From: DASSUW01 sp036257565
Lineage (GTDB): Bacteria; Actinomycetota; Thermoleophilia; Solirubrobacterales; Solirubrobacteraceae
NCBI GenBank assembly: GCA_036257565.1
Contig: DATAFH010000111.1
Location: 1 to 64,000 of the forward strand
Reading direction: 5' to 3'
DNA length: 64,000 bases
In this document: in pieces, positions 7,758 through 15,795 of the stretch
Layout of the letters: every line of letters begins with the position of its first letter
How positions within the stretch are numbered: the stretch's first letter is position 1
The notes under the pieces: generated by a model
Database searches by the model: none
What the model saw: only the letters and a program-made list of their open reading frames with translations
What the model was told of the DNA's origin: nothing
Program-made: the position numbers and the translations under genes

Positions 7758-8725
7758 GTCGGGCCCCCTGCAGCGACCCGGTCGCGGTTCATCCCCGGGC
7801 CTCCGCCGACCATCGGAGTGGCCTCGCCGACCGCGACGAGCTCAACGGCGCCGAGCGGGAGCTGCAGGAATCTCGTGCCGAGCGCGCGGAACGCCTCGCC
7901 GTCGCCGGTGCACAGGAACGAGTAGTCGCCCTCGCCGTCGGTGCGCGGGTTGGCGAGGCCGCGGGCGCCGAGGACGTGCTCGACCTGGTGAGCGAGGGGA
8001 TCGCCGGAGACGATGATGTTCACGCTGCGCCCAAGCATGCGCTGCAGCATGGGCCGTACGAGCGGGTAGTGGGTGCAGCCGAGCACGACGGTGTCGACGC
8101 CGGCCTGGCGGAGGGGCGCGCAGTACTCGCGCACGGTGTCCACGACGTGCTCGTCGAAGGGAAAGCCGGCTTCGATGATCGCGGCGAGGTCGGGGCACGC
8201 CACCGACGTGAGCCCCACGAACGGGTCGGCGGCGGCAATCGCGCCGGCGTACGCGCCGCTCTCGACCGTGGCGGGCGTGGCGAGCAGCCCGACCCGGCCG
8301 TTGCGCGTCGCGGCCACCGCCTGCACCGCGCCCGGCTGGACCACGCCCAGGACCTCGATGCCCAGCGTGGTCTCCATGAGCCGCTGCCGGATGGCCGGCA
8401 GCGCGGCCGCTGTGGCCGAGTTACACGCCACGACGAGCAGCTTGACCCGCCGAGCGATCAGCTCGTCGGCGACCTCGAGCGCAAAGCTCTCGAGCTCGCC
8501 GATCCCCCGGCCGCCGTACGGGAACCGAGCGGAGTCGGCCAGATACACGAAGTCCTCCGCTGGCAGCTGCACGAGCAGCTCGTGCAGCACGGTCAGCCCA
8601 CCGACCCCGGAGTCGAACACCCCGACGGGTCGCCGGCGCACCTCCTCGGGCGCGGCCGGCGGCGCGCCGCGCATCTCCCCGGTCACCACTGCCCGTCGCT
8701 GGTCATGACTCGCCTTCGCCGTCAT
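7754..8725 (-). CDS. murI: Glutamate racemase
   Basis: This 323-aa enzyme converts L- to D-glutamate for peptidoglycan. It carries DSGVGG at 38-43, the first catalytic cysteine C101 in ACNSATA, and the second, C217, in GCTHYPLV, all intact. The roughly 30-residue N-terminal extension before VGVFDSGVGG is longer than usual, so an internal GTG start is possible. Its stop overlaps the rph start. A 20-bp palindrome lies about 63 bp upstream. Confidence 0.93.
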   Translation of the reverse strand: MTAKASHDQRRAVVTGEMRGAPPAAPEEVRRRPVGVFDSGVGGLTVLHELLVQLPAEDFVYLADSARFPYGGRGIGELESFALEVADELIARRVKLLVVACNSATAAALPAIRQRLMETTLGIEVLGVVQPGAVQAVAATRNGRVGLLATPATVESGAYAGAIAAADPFVGLTSVACPDLAAIIEAGFPFDEHVVDTVREYCAPLRQAGVDTVVLGCTHYPLVRPMLQRMLGRSVNIIVSGDPLAHQVEHVLGARGLANPRTDGEGDYSFLCTGDGEAFRALGTRFLQLPLGAVELVAVGEATPMVGGGPGMNRDRVAAGGPT

Positions 8726-8787
8726 CGGCGCGTCTCGTCGTCCATCGCCCGTCTCGCGGTGGTTCCATCACCGCGGGCAGTCTGGCA

Positions 8788-8807
8788 GGCGTTCCCGCGG
8801 GAACGCC
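8788..8807. promoter_or_regulatory. 20-bp perfect palindrome upstream of murI
   Basis: GGCGTTCCCGCGGGAACGCC reads identically on both strands. A further direct copy of its half (CGTTCCCGCG) lies a few bases away. It sits between the small membrane gene ending at 8859 and the murI start at 8725. It could be an operator for the murI-rph-rdgB operon or a hairpin ending the upstream transcript. No U-run follows. It has GTTC...GAAC order, the inverse of the actinobacterial LexA box. Confidence 0.5.
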
Positions 8808-8858
8808 AGTCGCGGGAACGGAGGCGCGACGTCCCGGCCCGCTTGCTCATGAGCCCGT

Positions 8859-9068
8859 TTACGCACCGTCGAGGAAGACCACGAGGCCTGCGACGCCGGC
8901 CCAGAGGCCACCGCGACGCGCCCACGAGTCGAAGTCGCCGTCCTCCCGGGAGTCGTGGCGGAGAGCAGCGCCGATCAAGAGCAGCGCAGCCCCGAGCACC
9001 GCGCTGCCACCGGCGACACGCCGGCGTCGGCCAGGATCCCCGCAGCCGTCATCCCTCTCCGACGCCAT
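8859..9068 (-). CDS. Small membrane protein (69 aa)
   Basis: The ATG at 9068 gives 69 residues with a basic N-terminus and two hydrophobic segments (VAGGSAVLGAALLLIGAAL and GGLWAGVAGLVVFLDGA). An acidic stretch (SREDGDFDSW) separates them. The start overlaps the end of the Flp-like pilin gene by 20 nt. I do not recognise a family. Neighbourhood and membrane pattern make it plausible as a pilin partner, but nothing shows that directly. Confidence 0.45.
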   Translation of the reverse strand: MASERDDGCGDPGRRRRVAGGSAVLGAALLLIGAALRHDSREDGDFDSWARRGGLWAGVAGLVVFLDGA

Positions 9069-9273
9069 TGATCGCACCCTTGATCTTCTTGACGACCGCC
9101 TCGGCGATCCCGGTGTCCGAGAACCCGCCGCTCGCCTTCACGACACCGGCGATCAGCACCGCGACGAGCAGCACCAGGCCGACGTACTCCACTGTCCCCT
9201 GGCCGTCGGCGCGCGCGAGCGCGTGCGCCAGCCGCGCATGGGCGCGACCCATCAGCTGGAATCGCATTCGCAT
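9049..9273 (-). CDS. Flp/Fap-type pilin-like small protein
   Basis: This 74-aa protein has a short basic leader, then GQGTVEYVGLVLLVAVLIAGVV. That is the hallmark Flp-pilin start: a Gly before the cleavage site, a glutamate (E29) five residues into the hydrophobic helix, then Tyr. Flp pilins are processed by a TadV-type prepilin peptidase and assembled by the Tad machinery. No Tad gene is in the window, so this is a stand-alone copy. A GAGGA lies before the ATG at 9273. The C-terminal KKIKGAINGVGEG is amphipathic. Confidence 0.7.
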   Translation of the reverse strand: MRMRFQLMGRAHARLAHALARADGQGTVEYVGLVLLVAVLIAGVVKASGGFSDTGIAEAVVKKIKGAINGVGEG

Positions 9274-9567
9274 CCCCAGTCCTCACGCCCCGCGTGCCGC
9301 GAGGCCCGGCACCCCCGCTGGTCGGATCGGAGGCTCGACCAGTCTCGGGCGGCTCGCGTGACCGATCCAGACGCGGGTGTTGCGGCTGTGTGTCGCGGCT
9401 GTTCCAGATGTGCCGGCGTCGCGCGCCGTGGTCGCGCAGGTGGTACTGAACGGCGGCACTTAGGGCCGGGCCCGGTGGCCGGGGTGGCCCGGACTGCGGC
9501 ATCTAGGGAGTGGGTTCGTTGGGACGCGGGTCGGCGAGCCGGGCAGGGTCGTCGGCGGGGAGCAGGC

Positions 9568-9690
9568 GTGCACAACCGGCCAGCCGCGACCGCGAGCGCG
9601 GAGCGTGTCGACTTTCGTGCCCTGAGCGGTGCAGAACCGGCCAACCGCGGCCGAGCACGCCGCGATTGGGCACTTTCTGCACGCCCTCAC
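9568..9690. repeat. Imperfect direct repeat pair (~61-bp period)
   Basis: Two copies begin at 9568 and 9629 with GTGCACAACCGGCCAGCCGC and GTGCAGAACCGGCCAACCGC (2 mismatches in 20). Each carries a CTTTC-containing segment about 40 bp later. The second copy ends near GCACTTTCTGCACGCC. The 61-bp period is not a multiple of three, so the repeats are not protein repeats. Confidence 0.5.
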
Positions 9691-9713
9691 CGGGCGAGCC
9701 CGAGACCAGCCAC

Positions 9714-9838
9714 CTCAATGCGCAGTTCGTCCCGCCACGCCCACCACCGCCTTCTCCCTCAATGCGCAGCTGGTCCCGCCACGCCCGCCACCGCCTTCTC
9801 CCTCAATGCGCAGTTCGTCCTGGCACGCCCGCCACGGT
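9714..9838. repeat. 44-bp tandem repeat, 2.8 copies
   Basis: Units start at 9714, 9758 and 9802 with CTCAATGCGCAG and continue through a CCGCCACGCCC-type C-rich tract to CTTCTCC. The third copy is cut at 9838. Units are nearly identical and abut directly with no spacers, so this is a tandem duplication and not a CRISPR. It ends about 60 bp before the glycosyltransferase start. Confidence 0.8.
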
Positions 9839-9899
9839 AAGCAGCCGGTGCCGGCTCGCGCGCGCCTGACAGGAGTGGGCGACTAGGCTCGGCGCGACC

Positions 9900-10832
9900 T
9901 TGCGTGCGCTCGTCGTGACGAACATGTACCCGACCCCCGAGCGGCCGGCGCTGGGCTCGTTCGTGCGCGACCAGGTGGAGGCTCTGCGGCGCCGGGGGGA
10001 TGTCGAGATCGAGCTGTTCCCCTTCCCGCCGGGCTTGAAGGCCTATCCGCGAGCGGCGCTCGAGTTGCGGCGCCGGCACGGACGCGGCGACGAGTTCGAC
10101 GTCGTCCACGCGCACTTCGGGCTGACCGCGTGGCCCGTCGTCGCGGCCGGACTGACACCCGTGGTCGTGACGCTGCACGGCAACGACCTCTTCCATCCCC
10201 GCTCGAACCGGCTCACGCGCGCAATCCTGCCGCTGACCGCGCTCCCCGCGGCGGTCTCGCGCGAGTTCAGCGGCCACCTGAAGGGCGCCGGCGCGACGCG
10301 CCGCGTGGCCGTGCTGCCGGTGGGCATCGACCTCGAGCGCTTCCGCGCGATCCCGCGGCGAGAGGCGCGGGAGCGGCTCGGCCTCGACCCTGACCGCCCC
10401 TACCTCCTCTTCCCCCACGACCCCTCGCGGCCGCTGAAGCGTTTCGACCGCGCCCGCGAGGCTGCGGGCGACACCACGCTGCTCACGATGGGCCGCGTCC
10501 CGCCCGACGAGGTGCCGTACTGGATCAACGCCTCCAACGCGGTCCTCGTGCCCTCGCAGGCGGAAGGCTTCGGACTGTCGGTGATCGAGGCCCTCGCGTG
10601 CGGCGTGCCCGCGTTCGGCACGCCGGTCGGGATCCATCCCGTGGCCCTCGACGGAATCCAGGGGGCGTTCTGCGCGCCGTGGGATCCGGCGGCCTGGCGC
10701 GCGGCCCTGCGCCCCGTGCTCCAGGCCGGCGACCCCCGGGTGGACGGGCGCGCGCGAGCCGCGCTCTTCTCGGCGGATCGGATGGCCGCGCGCGTGGTGG
10801 CCGCGTGGCGGGACGTCGTCGCGGGCTCGTAG
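9900..10832 (+). CDS. Glycosyltransferase family 4 (GT-B fold)
   Basis: This 310-aa protein starts at a TTG with LVVTNMYPTPERPALGSFVRDQ, the typical N-terminal Rossmann strand and Gly loop of WcaA/RfaB-like GT4 enzymes. VVTLHGNDLF and the donor-binding block PSQAEGFGLSVIEALACGVP (E-x7-E type) follow. It should transfer a sugar from an NDP-sugar to a polysaccharide or lipid acceptor at the inner membrane. It is somewhat short for GT4 (usually 350-400 aa). No neighbouring polysaccharide genes indicate the acceptor. Confidence 0.85.
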   Translation: MRALVVTNMYPTPERPALGSFVRDQVEALRRRGDVEIELFPFPPGLKAYPRAALELRRRHGRGDEFDVVHAHFGLTAWPVVAAGLTPVVVTLHGNDLFHPRSNRLTRAILPLTALPAAVSREFSGHLKGAGATRRVAVLPVGIDLERFRAIPRREARERLGLDPDRPYLLFPHDPSRPLKRFDRAREAAGDTTLLTMGRVPPDEVPYWINASNAVLVPSQAEGFGLSVIEALACGVPAFGTPVGIHPVALDGIQGAFCAPWDPAAWRAALRPVLQAGDPRVDGRARAALFSADRMAARVVAAWRDVVAGS

Positions 10833-10949
10833 GGCTCGAGATCCCGCTCCGAGGGCCGCCGGACCGGGCTCCCTGAGAGTGGCCGCAAACGCCGACCCTA
10901 TACTCGACGGCTCGGGGCGCACGTCCGTCGTCTGCCCCTGCTTACGCGC

Positions 10950-12041
10950 ATGAGCGGCCTGCTGCGACGCCTGACACGACGCCCCGCGACCGCCGACGAG
11001 AACCGGTCCTCCGCGACCGTGTCCTCCGAGCCGGCCGCGCCGCCCGCCCCGGCCGGCGGCGAGCCGCCCGTGCCCGTCCCCGGCGAGGATCAGCCCACGC
11101 ACGTGATCCGGGAGACCGACGCGCCGGCCAGCGACCCCGTCACCCGCGACTGGGCGATCGGCCCGACCGGCTGGAGCGGCCGGGGTGAGAAGTCCGAGGA
11201 GGCCCCGCCGCCCGTCACCACCGTGCCGATCGCCGGCCAGTTCCCCGAGCGTCCGGCGGAGACCGAGCCGGTGCGCGCCCACGACCTCCCCGCCGGCGTC
11301 GACCCCGCCGAGCTCGAGCAAGCCCCGGCGAGCGCGCGTCGCGGGAAGCTGCGCCGCCGGCTGCGCTATCTGCGCTCCGTACGCGAGCTGTTGCTGCGCG
11401 ACCTCGGGGGCTTCACGTACGAGGTGCATCGCAGCGGGAGTCGGGCGGAGACCGCCGCGCAGCTGCAGCAGGCCAAGGCCGAGCGGATTGCCGCGCTTGA
11501 CGCGGAGGTCCTGGCGCTCGAGGCCCGGCTCGGCGAGCCGCACGCGACGACGACACTGCGCGAGGCCGGGATCGGCGGCACCTGCCCCGTGTGCGGAGAG
11601 CTGCACGCGAGCGACGCCCACTTCTGCTCGCATTGCGGCGAGCCGCTCGACGTCAAGGCGCGCGCCAAGCGCGAGGCCGCCCCGGCCGAGGAGAGCCACG
11701 CCGCCACCGGTCTGTGGGCTGGACTCCGTCGCAAGCCTTCCGAGCCGGAGCGGGCGGCGGACAGCCCGGCGGCCGTCACCGGCGAATGGCTCGGCTCCGC
11801 GGACCAGCCGACGACCTTCGACCGCGCCGCCCGCCGCGAGGATCGGGCGGCCGAGAAGGCCGACGGCACACCGCACCCCGAGGATGGGACGGAGGCGAAG
11901 CCCGGCCGCGGAACCCGCGCCCAGGGTGGGCCGGCAGAGAAGACGGCGGGCGCAGACGGACCGCCCGTCGGCGAGGACGCACGCGGCGCTGAGGGCGACC
12001 AGGCCGTGACGTTCGTCGACGGCCGGCGGGAGCAGGCATGA
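10950..12041 (+). CDS. Zinc-ribbon protein with disordered flanks (363 aa)
   Basis: The protein is mostly low-complexity (Pro/Ala/Glu-rich at 20-125 and 235-363). A helical basic segment lies at 130-195 (RRGKLRRRLRYLRSVRELLLRDLGG, then QLQQAKAERIAALDAEVLALEARL, a short coiled coil). A treble-clef-like zinc ribbon follows with C212-x2-C215 and C226-x2-C229. The order helix/coiled coil, then zinc ribbon, suggests a scaffold. The stop overlaps the start of the next gene, also a zinc-ribbon protein, as ATGA, so they probably act together. No enzyme domain is visible. Confidence 0.75.
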   Translation: MSGLLRRLTRRPATADENRSSATVSSEPAAPPAPAGGEPPVPVPGEDQPTHVIRETDAPASDPVTRDWAIGPTGWSGRGEKSEEAPPPVTTVPIAGQFPERPAETEPVRAHDLPAGVDPAELEQAPASARRGKLRRRLRYLRSVRELLLRDLGGFTYEVHRSGSRAETAAQLQQAKAERIAALDAEVLALEARLGEPHATTTLREAGIGGTCPVCGELHASDAHFCSHCGEPLDVKARAKREAAPAEESHAATGLWAGLRRKPSEPERAADSPAAVTGEWLGSADQPTTFDRAARREDRAAEKADGTPHPEDGTEAKPGRGTRAQGGPAEKTAGADGPPVGEDARGAEGDQAVTFVDGRREQA

Positions 12042-12688
12042 GCGCGGTCGAGACTCCGGCTCCGACGCCGGCGGAGCCCGTGGCCGAGCCGCGTCGCTGT
12101 CCGCGCTGCGGGTCGGCGCTCCGCGCCGACCAGGAGTGGTGCCTGCAGTGCGGTTCGGAGGTTGGCGCGACGATCGCCTCGCCGCCGAGCTGGCGCGGGC
12201 CGGTGCTGCTCGTCGGAGGCCTGCTCGCCCTGGCCCTGGTCGCGCTCGTGCTGGCGCTCGTCGAGCTCGCCCAGGACGCCGAGCAGGTCGCGCCGCAGGC
12301 GGCCACCCCGGTTCCCACCGCCGCGGCCACGCCCGCCCCCACGCCGGAGTCGACCACGGTCCCGCCCGCAACCACGGCGACCCCCGCGATCGCCGAGTGG
12401 CCCGCAGGCACGACCGCGTGGACGATCGTGCTCGAGTCCTCCGCGACCCGCGAAGCCGCCGACGCCCGCGCCGAGGAGCTCGCCGGCCAGGGCTTGTCGG
12501 TCGGCGTCCTCGACTCGAACGACTTCACCTCCCTCGAGCCCAACCGCGTCGTCGTCTTCTCGGGTCAATACGACAGCCGCCGCGCCGCCGACCAGGCGCG
12601 CCAGGACCTCTCCGGCCAGGTCGAGGGCGCGTACGTACGCCGCGTGGTGCCGGAGTCCGCCTCCGGCGGCGCGACCCCGCAGCCCTGA
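12038..12688 (+). CDS. Zinc-ribbon, single-TM, SPOR-domain protein
   Basis: This 216-aa protein has an N-terminal zinc ribbon (C21-x2-C24 and C35-x2-C38), one transmembrane helix (about 54-77), and a Pro/Thr-rich extracytoplasmic linker. A C-terminal SPOR-like domain follows (about 120-203, AWTIVLESSATREAADARAEELA and VVVFSGQYDSRRAADQARQDL). SPOR domains bind denuded peptidoglycan strands at division sites. A cytosolic zinc ribbon on the same chain is an unusual link between cytoplasm and wall. It is translationally coupled to the preceding zinc-ribbon gene. Confidence 0.82.
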   Translation: MSAVETPAPTPAEPVAEPRRCPRCGSALRADQEWCLQCGSEVGATIASPPSWRGPVLLVGGLLALALVALVLALVELAQDAEQVAPQAATPVPTAAATPAPTPESTTVPPATTATPAIAEWPAGTTAWTIVLESSATREAADARAEELAGQGLSVGVLDSNDFTSLEPNRVVVFSGQYDSRRAADQARQDLSGQVEGAYVRRVVPESASGGATPQP

Positions 12689-12694
12689 CGACCG

Positions 12695-13717
12695 TCAGCG
12701 GCCGGCGAGGTCCGGCCACCAGGGCGCGAGGCGCTGCACGGCCTCGGTGGCGAGCGGATGGACCTCGACGGGCCCGGGGTCCGGCGCGCGCTCGGCGACG
12801 AGGACGGGCATCAGCGCCGCCATCGATCCGGCAACGGCTCCGAGGTCGTAGCCGCCCTCGAGCACGAGTCCGAGCGGCGCCCCGACGGCGTCTGCAGCCC
12901 GCCGCAGCGACGCGGTCATGGCCGCGAAGCCGCCCTCCGTGACGCGGCAGGTGGCGAGCGGGTCGGCGTGGTGGGCGTCGAAGCCGGCGGAGACGAGCAC
13001 GAGCTCGGGGCGCCACGCCCCGACGAGCGGCACCGCGACGTGATCGACCAGCGAGCGGAAGCCGGCGTCGCCGGTCCCGCCGGGCACCGGCAGATTGACC
13101 GTGTAGCCCTCCCCCGGCCCTTCACCCACGTACGACGCCGGGCCGGTGCCCGGGTACAGCGGCCACTGGTGGATGGAGACGAACAGCACACCGGGATCGG
13201 CGGCGAAGATCGCCTCCGTGCCGTTGCCGTGGTGCACGTCCCAGTCGAGGATCAGCACCCGCGACACGCCGTACGCGGACCGCGCGCGCGAGGCCGCGAC
13301 GGCGGCGTTGCCGAAGAAGCAGAACCCCATCGCCTGCGCCGGCTCGGCGTGGTGTCCTGGCGGTCGCAGTGCCGACACGCCCACACGCGCCGAGCCGCCC
13401 AGCAGCTCGTCGACCAGCGCGCCCGCCCCGCCCGCCGCCCGTAGCGCGGCCTCCCAGGTGGCCGGAACCGCGGCGGTGTCCGGGTCCAGCGACCCGCCGC
13501 CCCGCGCGCACACCTCCTCGATCGTCGCCACGTACGACTCGGGATGCACGGCGTGCAGCAGCTCCCGCTTCACCCGAGGCGCCTCGACGACCGACGCTCC
13601 GAACCAGTCGTGCCGCGCCATCTCGGCCTCCAGCGCACGGATGCGCTCGGGCCGCTCGGGGTGGCCGAGGATGTCGTGACCGAAGGACGCCTCGTGTCGG
13701 AACCAGACCGGGGGCAC
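12695..13717 (-). CDS. Histone-deacetylase-superfamily amidohydrolase
   Basis: This 340-aa protein belongs to the zinc-dependent HDAC/acetylpolyamine amidohydrolase/AcuC superfamily. It has RPPGHHAEPAQAMGFCFFGN with the tandem catalytic histidines H122-H123, zinc ligands in LDWDVHHGNGT (D160, H162) and SAGFDAHHADPL, and the late LEGGYDL Tyr motif. It probably deacetylates a small molecule (acetylpolyamine) or protein lysines such as those of acetyl-CoA synthetase. The GTG at 13717 directly precedes the conserved PPVWFRHEASFGHD. Only 20 bp separate it from the divergent nadB start. Confidence 0.9.
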   Translation of the reverse strand: MPPVWFRHEASFGHDILGHPERPERIRALEAEMARHDWFGASVVEAPRVKRELLHAVHPESYVATIEEVCARGGGSLDPDTAAVPATWEAALRAAGGAGALVDELLGGSARVGVSALRPPGHHAEPAQAMGFCFFGNAAVAASRARSAYGVSRVLILDWDVHHGNGTEAIFAADPGVLFVSIHQWPLYPGTGPASYVGEGPGEGYTVNLPVPGGTGDAGFRSLVDHVAVPLVGAWRPELVLVSAGFDAHHADPLATCRVTEGGFAAMTASLRRAADAVGAPLGLVLEGGYDLGAVAGSMAALMPVLVAERAPDPGPVEVHPLATEAVQRLAPWWPDLAGR

Positions 13718-13737
13718 GCCGGTACCGTACGGCGTCC

Positions 13738-15189
13738 GTGGGCGTCGAGCGCGCAGCTGTGGTCGTCGTGGGCGCCGGCGCCGCCGGCCTGTTCGCGTCG
13801 CTCGTCGCCGCCGCCGAGGGCGCGCGCGTCGTCCTCGTGTCCGCCCGCCCGCTGGCAGAGACGGCCTCGTACTGGGCCCAGGGCGGCCTGGCCGCGGCGC
13901 TCTCGCTGGAGGACTCGCCCGAGCGCCACCTGCAGGACACGCTGATGGCCGGGCGGGGCCTCGTCCGCGAGTCGGCTGCCCGCGTGCTCGCCGCCGAGGC
14001 GCCCGCACGCTTCCGCGACCTCGAGGAGCTCGGCGTGCGGTTCGATGCCGACCGGCACGGGAACGTCGCGCTCGGCCTCGAGGGCGGCCACGGGCTGCGC
14101 CGAGTCGTCCACGCGGGCGGGAGCGCGACCGGCCGCCGGATCCTGCGCCAGCTGTCCGCCGTCGTGGCCGAGAACCCGTCGATCGGCGTGCACGAGGGCG
14201 CCCGGGCGGCCCACCTGCTGATGACGGCGGACGGGCGCTGCGCCGGCGTCCGCCTCGAGGACGGCAGCGCGCTCGGCTCGCGTGCGGCGATCCTCGCCAC
14301 CGGCGGCGCCGCAGCCCTGTGGTCGCGGACCACCAACCCGCCGGGCTCGTTCGGGTCAGGTCTGCTGCTCGCCCGCTGCGCCGGCGCGGCGCTCGCCGAC
14401 CTCGAGTTCGTCCAGTTCCACCCCACCGCGGTCGTCGGCGTCGAGGGCCGCGAGGGCTTCCTGATCTCCGAGGCGGTCCGCGGCGAGGGGGCCACGCTGC
14501 ACGACGCCCACGGTGAGCGCTTCGTGGACGAGCTGGCGCCTCGCGACGAGGTCGCCCGCGCCATCTTCCGGACCCTCACCGAGCAGGGAACCCGCTCCGT
14601 GGGCCTGGACATGCGCGGCGTCGACCCAGCGCGCTTCCCCAACGTCGTCACGGCGCTGCGTGAGGCCGGCCTCGACCCCGCCACCGAGCTCGTCCCCGTC
14701 GCTCCCGCCAGCCACTACGTGATGGGCGGGATCGTCACCGACGTCGACGGCCGGTCGCAGGTCCCCGGCCTCTACGCGGTCGGCGAGTGCGCGTGCACCG
14801 GCCTCCACGGCGCCAACCGCCTTGCCTCGAACTCGCTGTCCGAGTGCTTTGTGTTCGGCCGCCGAGCGGCGCTGCGCGGGCTCGACGAGCCGCCCGCCGG
14901 CGAGCCGCCCCCAGCCCCGGAGCAGCCCGTCGCCACGCCGCCCACCCGCGAGACGCGCAAGGCGATGTGGCGCCACGCCGGGCTCGAACGGGACGCCGAG
15001 GGGCTGCGACCGCTGCTCGACGACCCGCATCCGCTCGCCCGCCTCGTCGCCCGCGCCGCGCTCTTCCGCACCGAGACGCGCGGTGCCCACGCACGCTCGG
15101 AGTTCCCTGACCGCGATCCCGCGCTCGACGGCCGGCACACCGTGATCGACCCCGGAGCGGACGATCCACGGCTGGAGCCCTGGCAGTAG
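13738..15189 (+). CDS. nadB: L-aspartate oxidase
   Basis: This 483-aa flavoprotein oxidises L-aspartate to iminoaspartate, the first step of de novo NAD synthesis. The FAD-binding GAGAAGL motif follows the start. SYWAQGGLAAAL, the HPTAVVG block, LISEAVRGEGATL and CTGLHGANRLASNSLSECFVFGRRAA all match NadB and separate it from succinate dehydrogenase. It is shorter than the roughly 530-aa average, mainly in the C-terminal helical domain. nadA and nadC are not in the window. The start at GTG 13738 is the first that keeps the full FAD motif. The frame extending left is antisense to the HDAC gene. Confidence 0.9.
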   Translation: MGVERAAVVVVGAGAAGLFASLVAAAEGARVVLVSARPLAETASYWAQGGLAAALSLEDSPERHLQDTLMAGRGLVRESAARVLAAEAPARFRDLEELGVRFDADRHGNVALGLEGGHGLRRVVHAGGSATGRRILRQLSAVVAENPSIGVHEGARAAHLLMTADGRCAGVRLEDGSALGSRAAILATGGAAALWSRTTNPPGSFGSGLLLARCAGAALADLEFVQFHPTAVVGVEGREGFLISEAVRGEGATLHDAHGERFVDELAPRDEVARAIFRTLTEQGTRSVGLDMRGVDPARFPNVVTALREAGLDPATELVPVAPASHYVMGGIVTDVDGRSQVPGLYAVGECACTGLHGANRLASNSLSECFVFGRRAALRGLDEPPAGEPPPAPEQPVATPPTRETRKAMWRHAGLERDAEGLRPLLDDPHPLARLVARAALFRTETRGAHARSEFPDRDPALDGRHTVIDPGADDPRLEPWQ

Positions 15190-15297
15190 AAGGTTCTGTC
15201 GCGCGACCGGCGAAAGCGAACACGGGTTCCCGCTTAACCGGAAGACAACACGTTGTAGGTTCCAAACTGAACGTGATCGGTTATTAGTGACCAATCC

Positions 15298-15316
15298 GGG
15301 TTCCTTGGGGGAACCC
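15298..15316 (+). other. Hairpin in leader of 142-aa gene
   Basis: GGGTTCC-TTGGG-GGAACCC forms a 7-bp stem with a 5-nt loop, 35 bp upstream of the start at 15351. The 161-bp gap after nadB is AT-richer than its surroundings and probably holds the promoter. The hairpin could affect translation or mark the end of nadB transcripts; no U-tract follows. Confidence 0.4.
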
Positions 15317-15350
15317 TGCTCCAGCGCGAGAGTTTCGAAGGGGAGAACGC

Positions 15351-15779
15351 ATGTACCGCTTCAGCCGTTCCATCTATCGAGAGCTCGCGCCCGACATCCT
15401 CGAGGACACGCCGGGCCAGTGCGGTCCGACGAACCATGAGCGGGTGCTGCGGGCGTGCGAGGCAGCCGTGCACCGGCTCGCCACGGACTGGCACTACTTC
15501 GCCAAGCCGACCAAGACGCTCTTCAACGACATCCGGATCTACTTCCCGATGTCGGCCCAGCACCGTGCCTACCTGGTCGTCGACCGCTACATGACGTTCG
15601 CGAAGGACTACTTCGCGTCGATGCCGCTCAGCGGCTACGACGTCGAGGGCAACCGGATCGAGTGCCGCGCGACGACCCGCCGCGGAACGCCGTGCCAGCG
15701 CACGCCGCTCCCGCACAACGGTTACTGCCCGTCGCACCAGCACCTGGCAGAGCCGGAGGAGGTCCCGCTCGCCGCGTGA
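15351..15779 (+). CDS. Conserved hypothetical protein with Cys/His-rich C-terminus (142 aa)
   Basis: I do not recognise a characterised family. The N-terminal hundred residues are helical and aromatic-rich (FSRSIYRELAPDIL, then LATDWHYFAKPTKTLF and YLVVDRYMTFAKDYFASMPL). The C-terminus has C-x(10)-C-x(10)-C-x2-H spacing (ECRATTRRGTPCQRTPLPHN, then YCPSHQH), a small zinc-knuckle-like unit also seen in phage and actinobacterial proteins of unknown role. A GAAGGGGAGAA ribosome-binding sequence lies 5-6 nt before the ATG, so the start is secure. The gene has its own leader with a hairpin. Confidence 0.75.
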   Translation: MYRFSRSIYRELAPDILEDTPGQCGPTNHERVLRACEAAVHRLATDWHYFAKPTKTLFNDIRIYFPMSAQHRAYLVVDRYMTFAKDYFASMPLSGYDVEGNRIECRATTRRGTPCQRTPLPHNGYCPSHQHLAEPEEVPLAA

Positions 15780-15795
15780 CGATAGCCTGCCGCCC

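Larger units (their letters stand above)
9274..9899. other. Non-coding gap between divergent genes, with short repeats
   Basis: I find no convincing gene in this 626-bp stretch. The open frames crossing it are Arg/Pro-rich and lack family motifs. It holds the upstream region of the pilin gene (minus) and of the TTG-started glycosyltransferase (plus). It also holds two repeat groups, listed separately: an imperfect pair at 9568-9690 and a 44-bp tandem array at 9714-9838. Confidence 0.55.

Noticed and set aside
8788..8807. LexA/SOS box
   Set aside because: The actinobacterial box is GAAC-N4-GTTC. Here the order is GTTC-N6-GAAC.
8722..8925. 67-codon ORF ending at the murI start
   Set aside because: It is Arg-rich, contains the palindrome and has no hydrophobic or domain pattern. 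Only its ATGA overlap argued for it.
9714..9838. CRISPR array
   Set aside because: The 44-bp units abut directly with no unique spacers, and no cas gene is present.
9759..12371. 870-codon open frame on the minus strand
   Set aside because: It is antisense to the glycosyltransferase and zinc-ribbon genes, is Arg/Ala/Pro-rich and has no family motif. High GC removes stop codons in the shadow frame.
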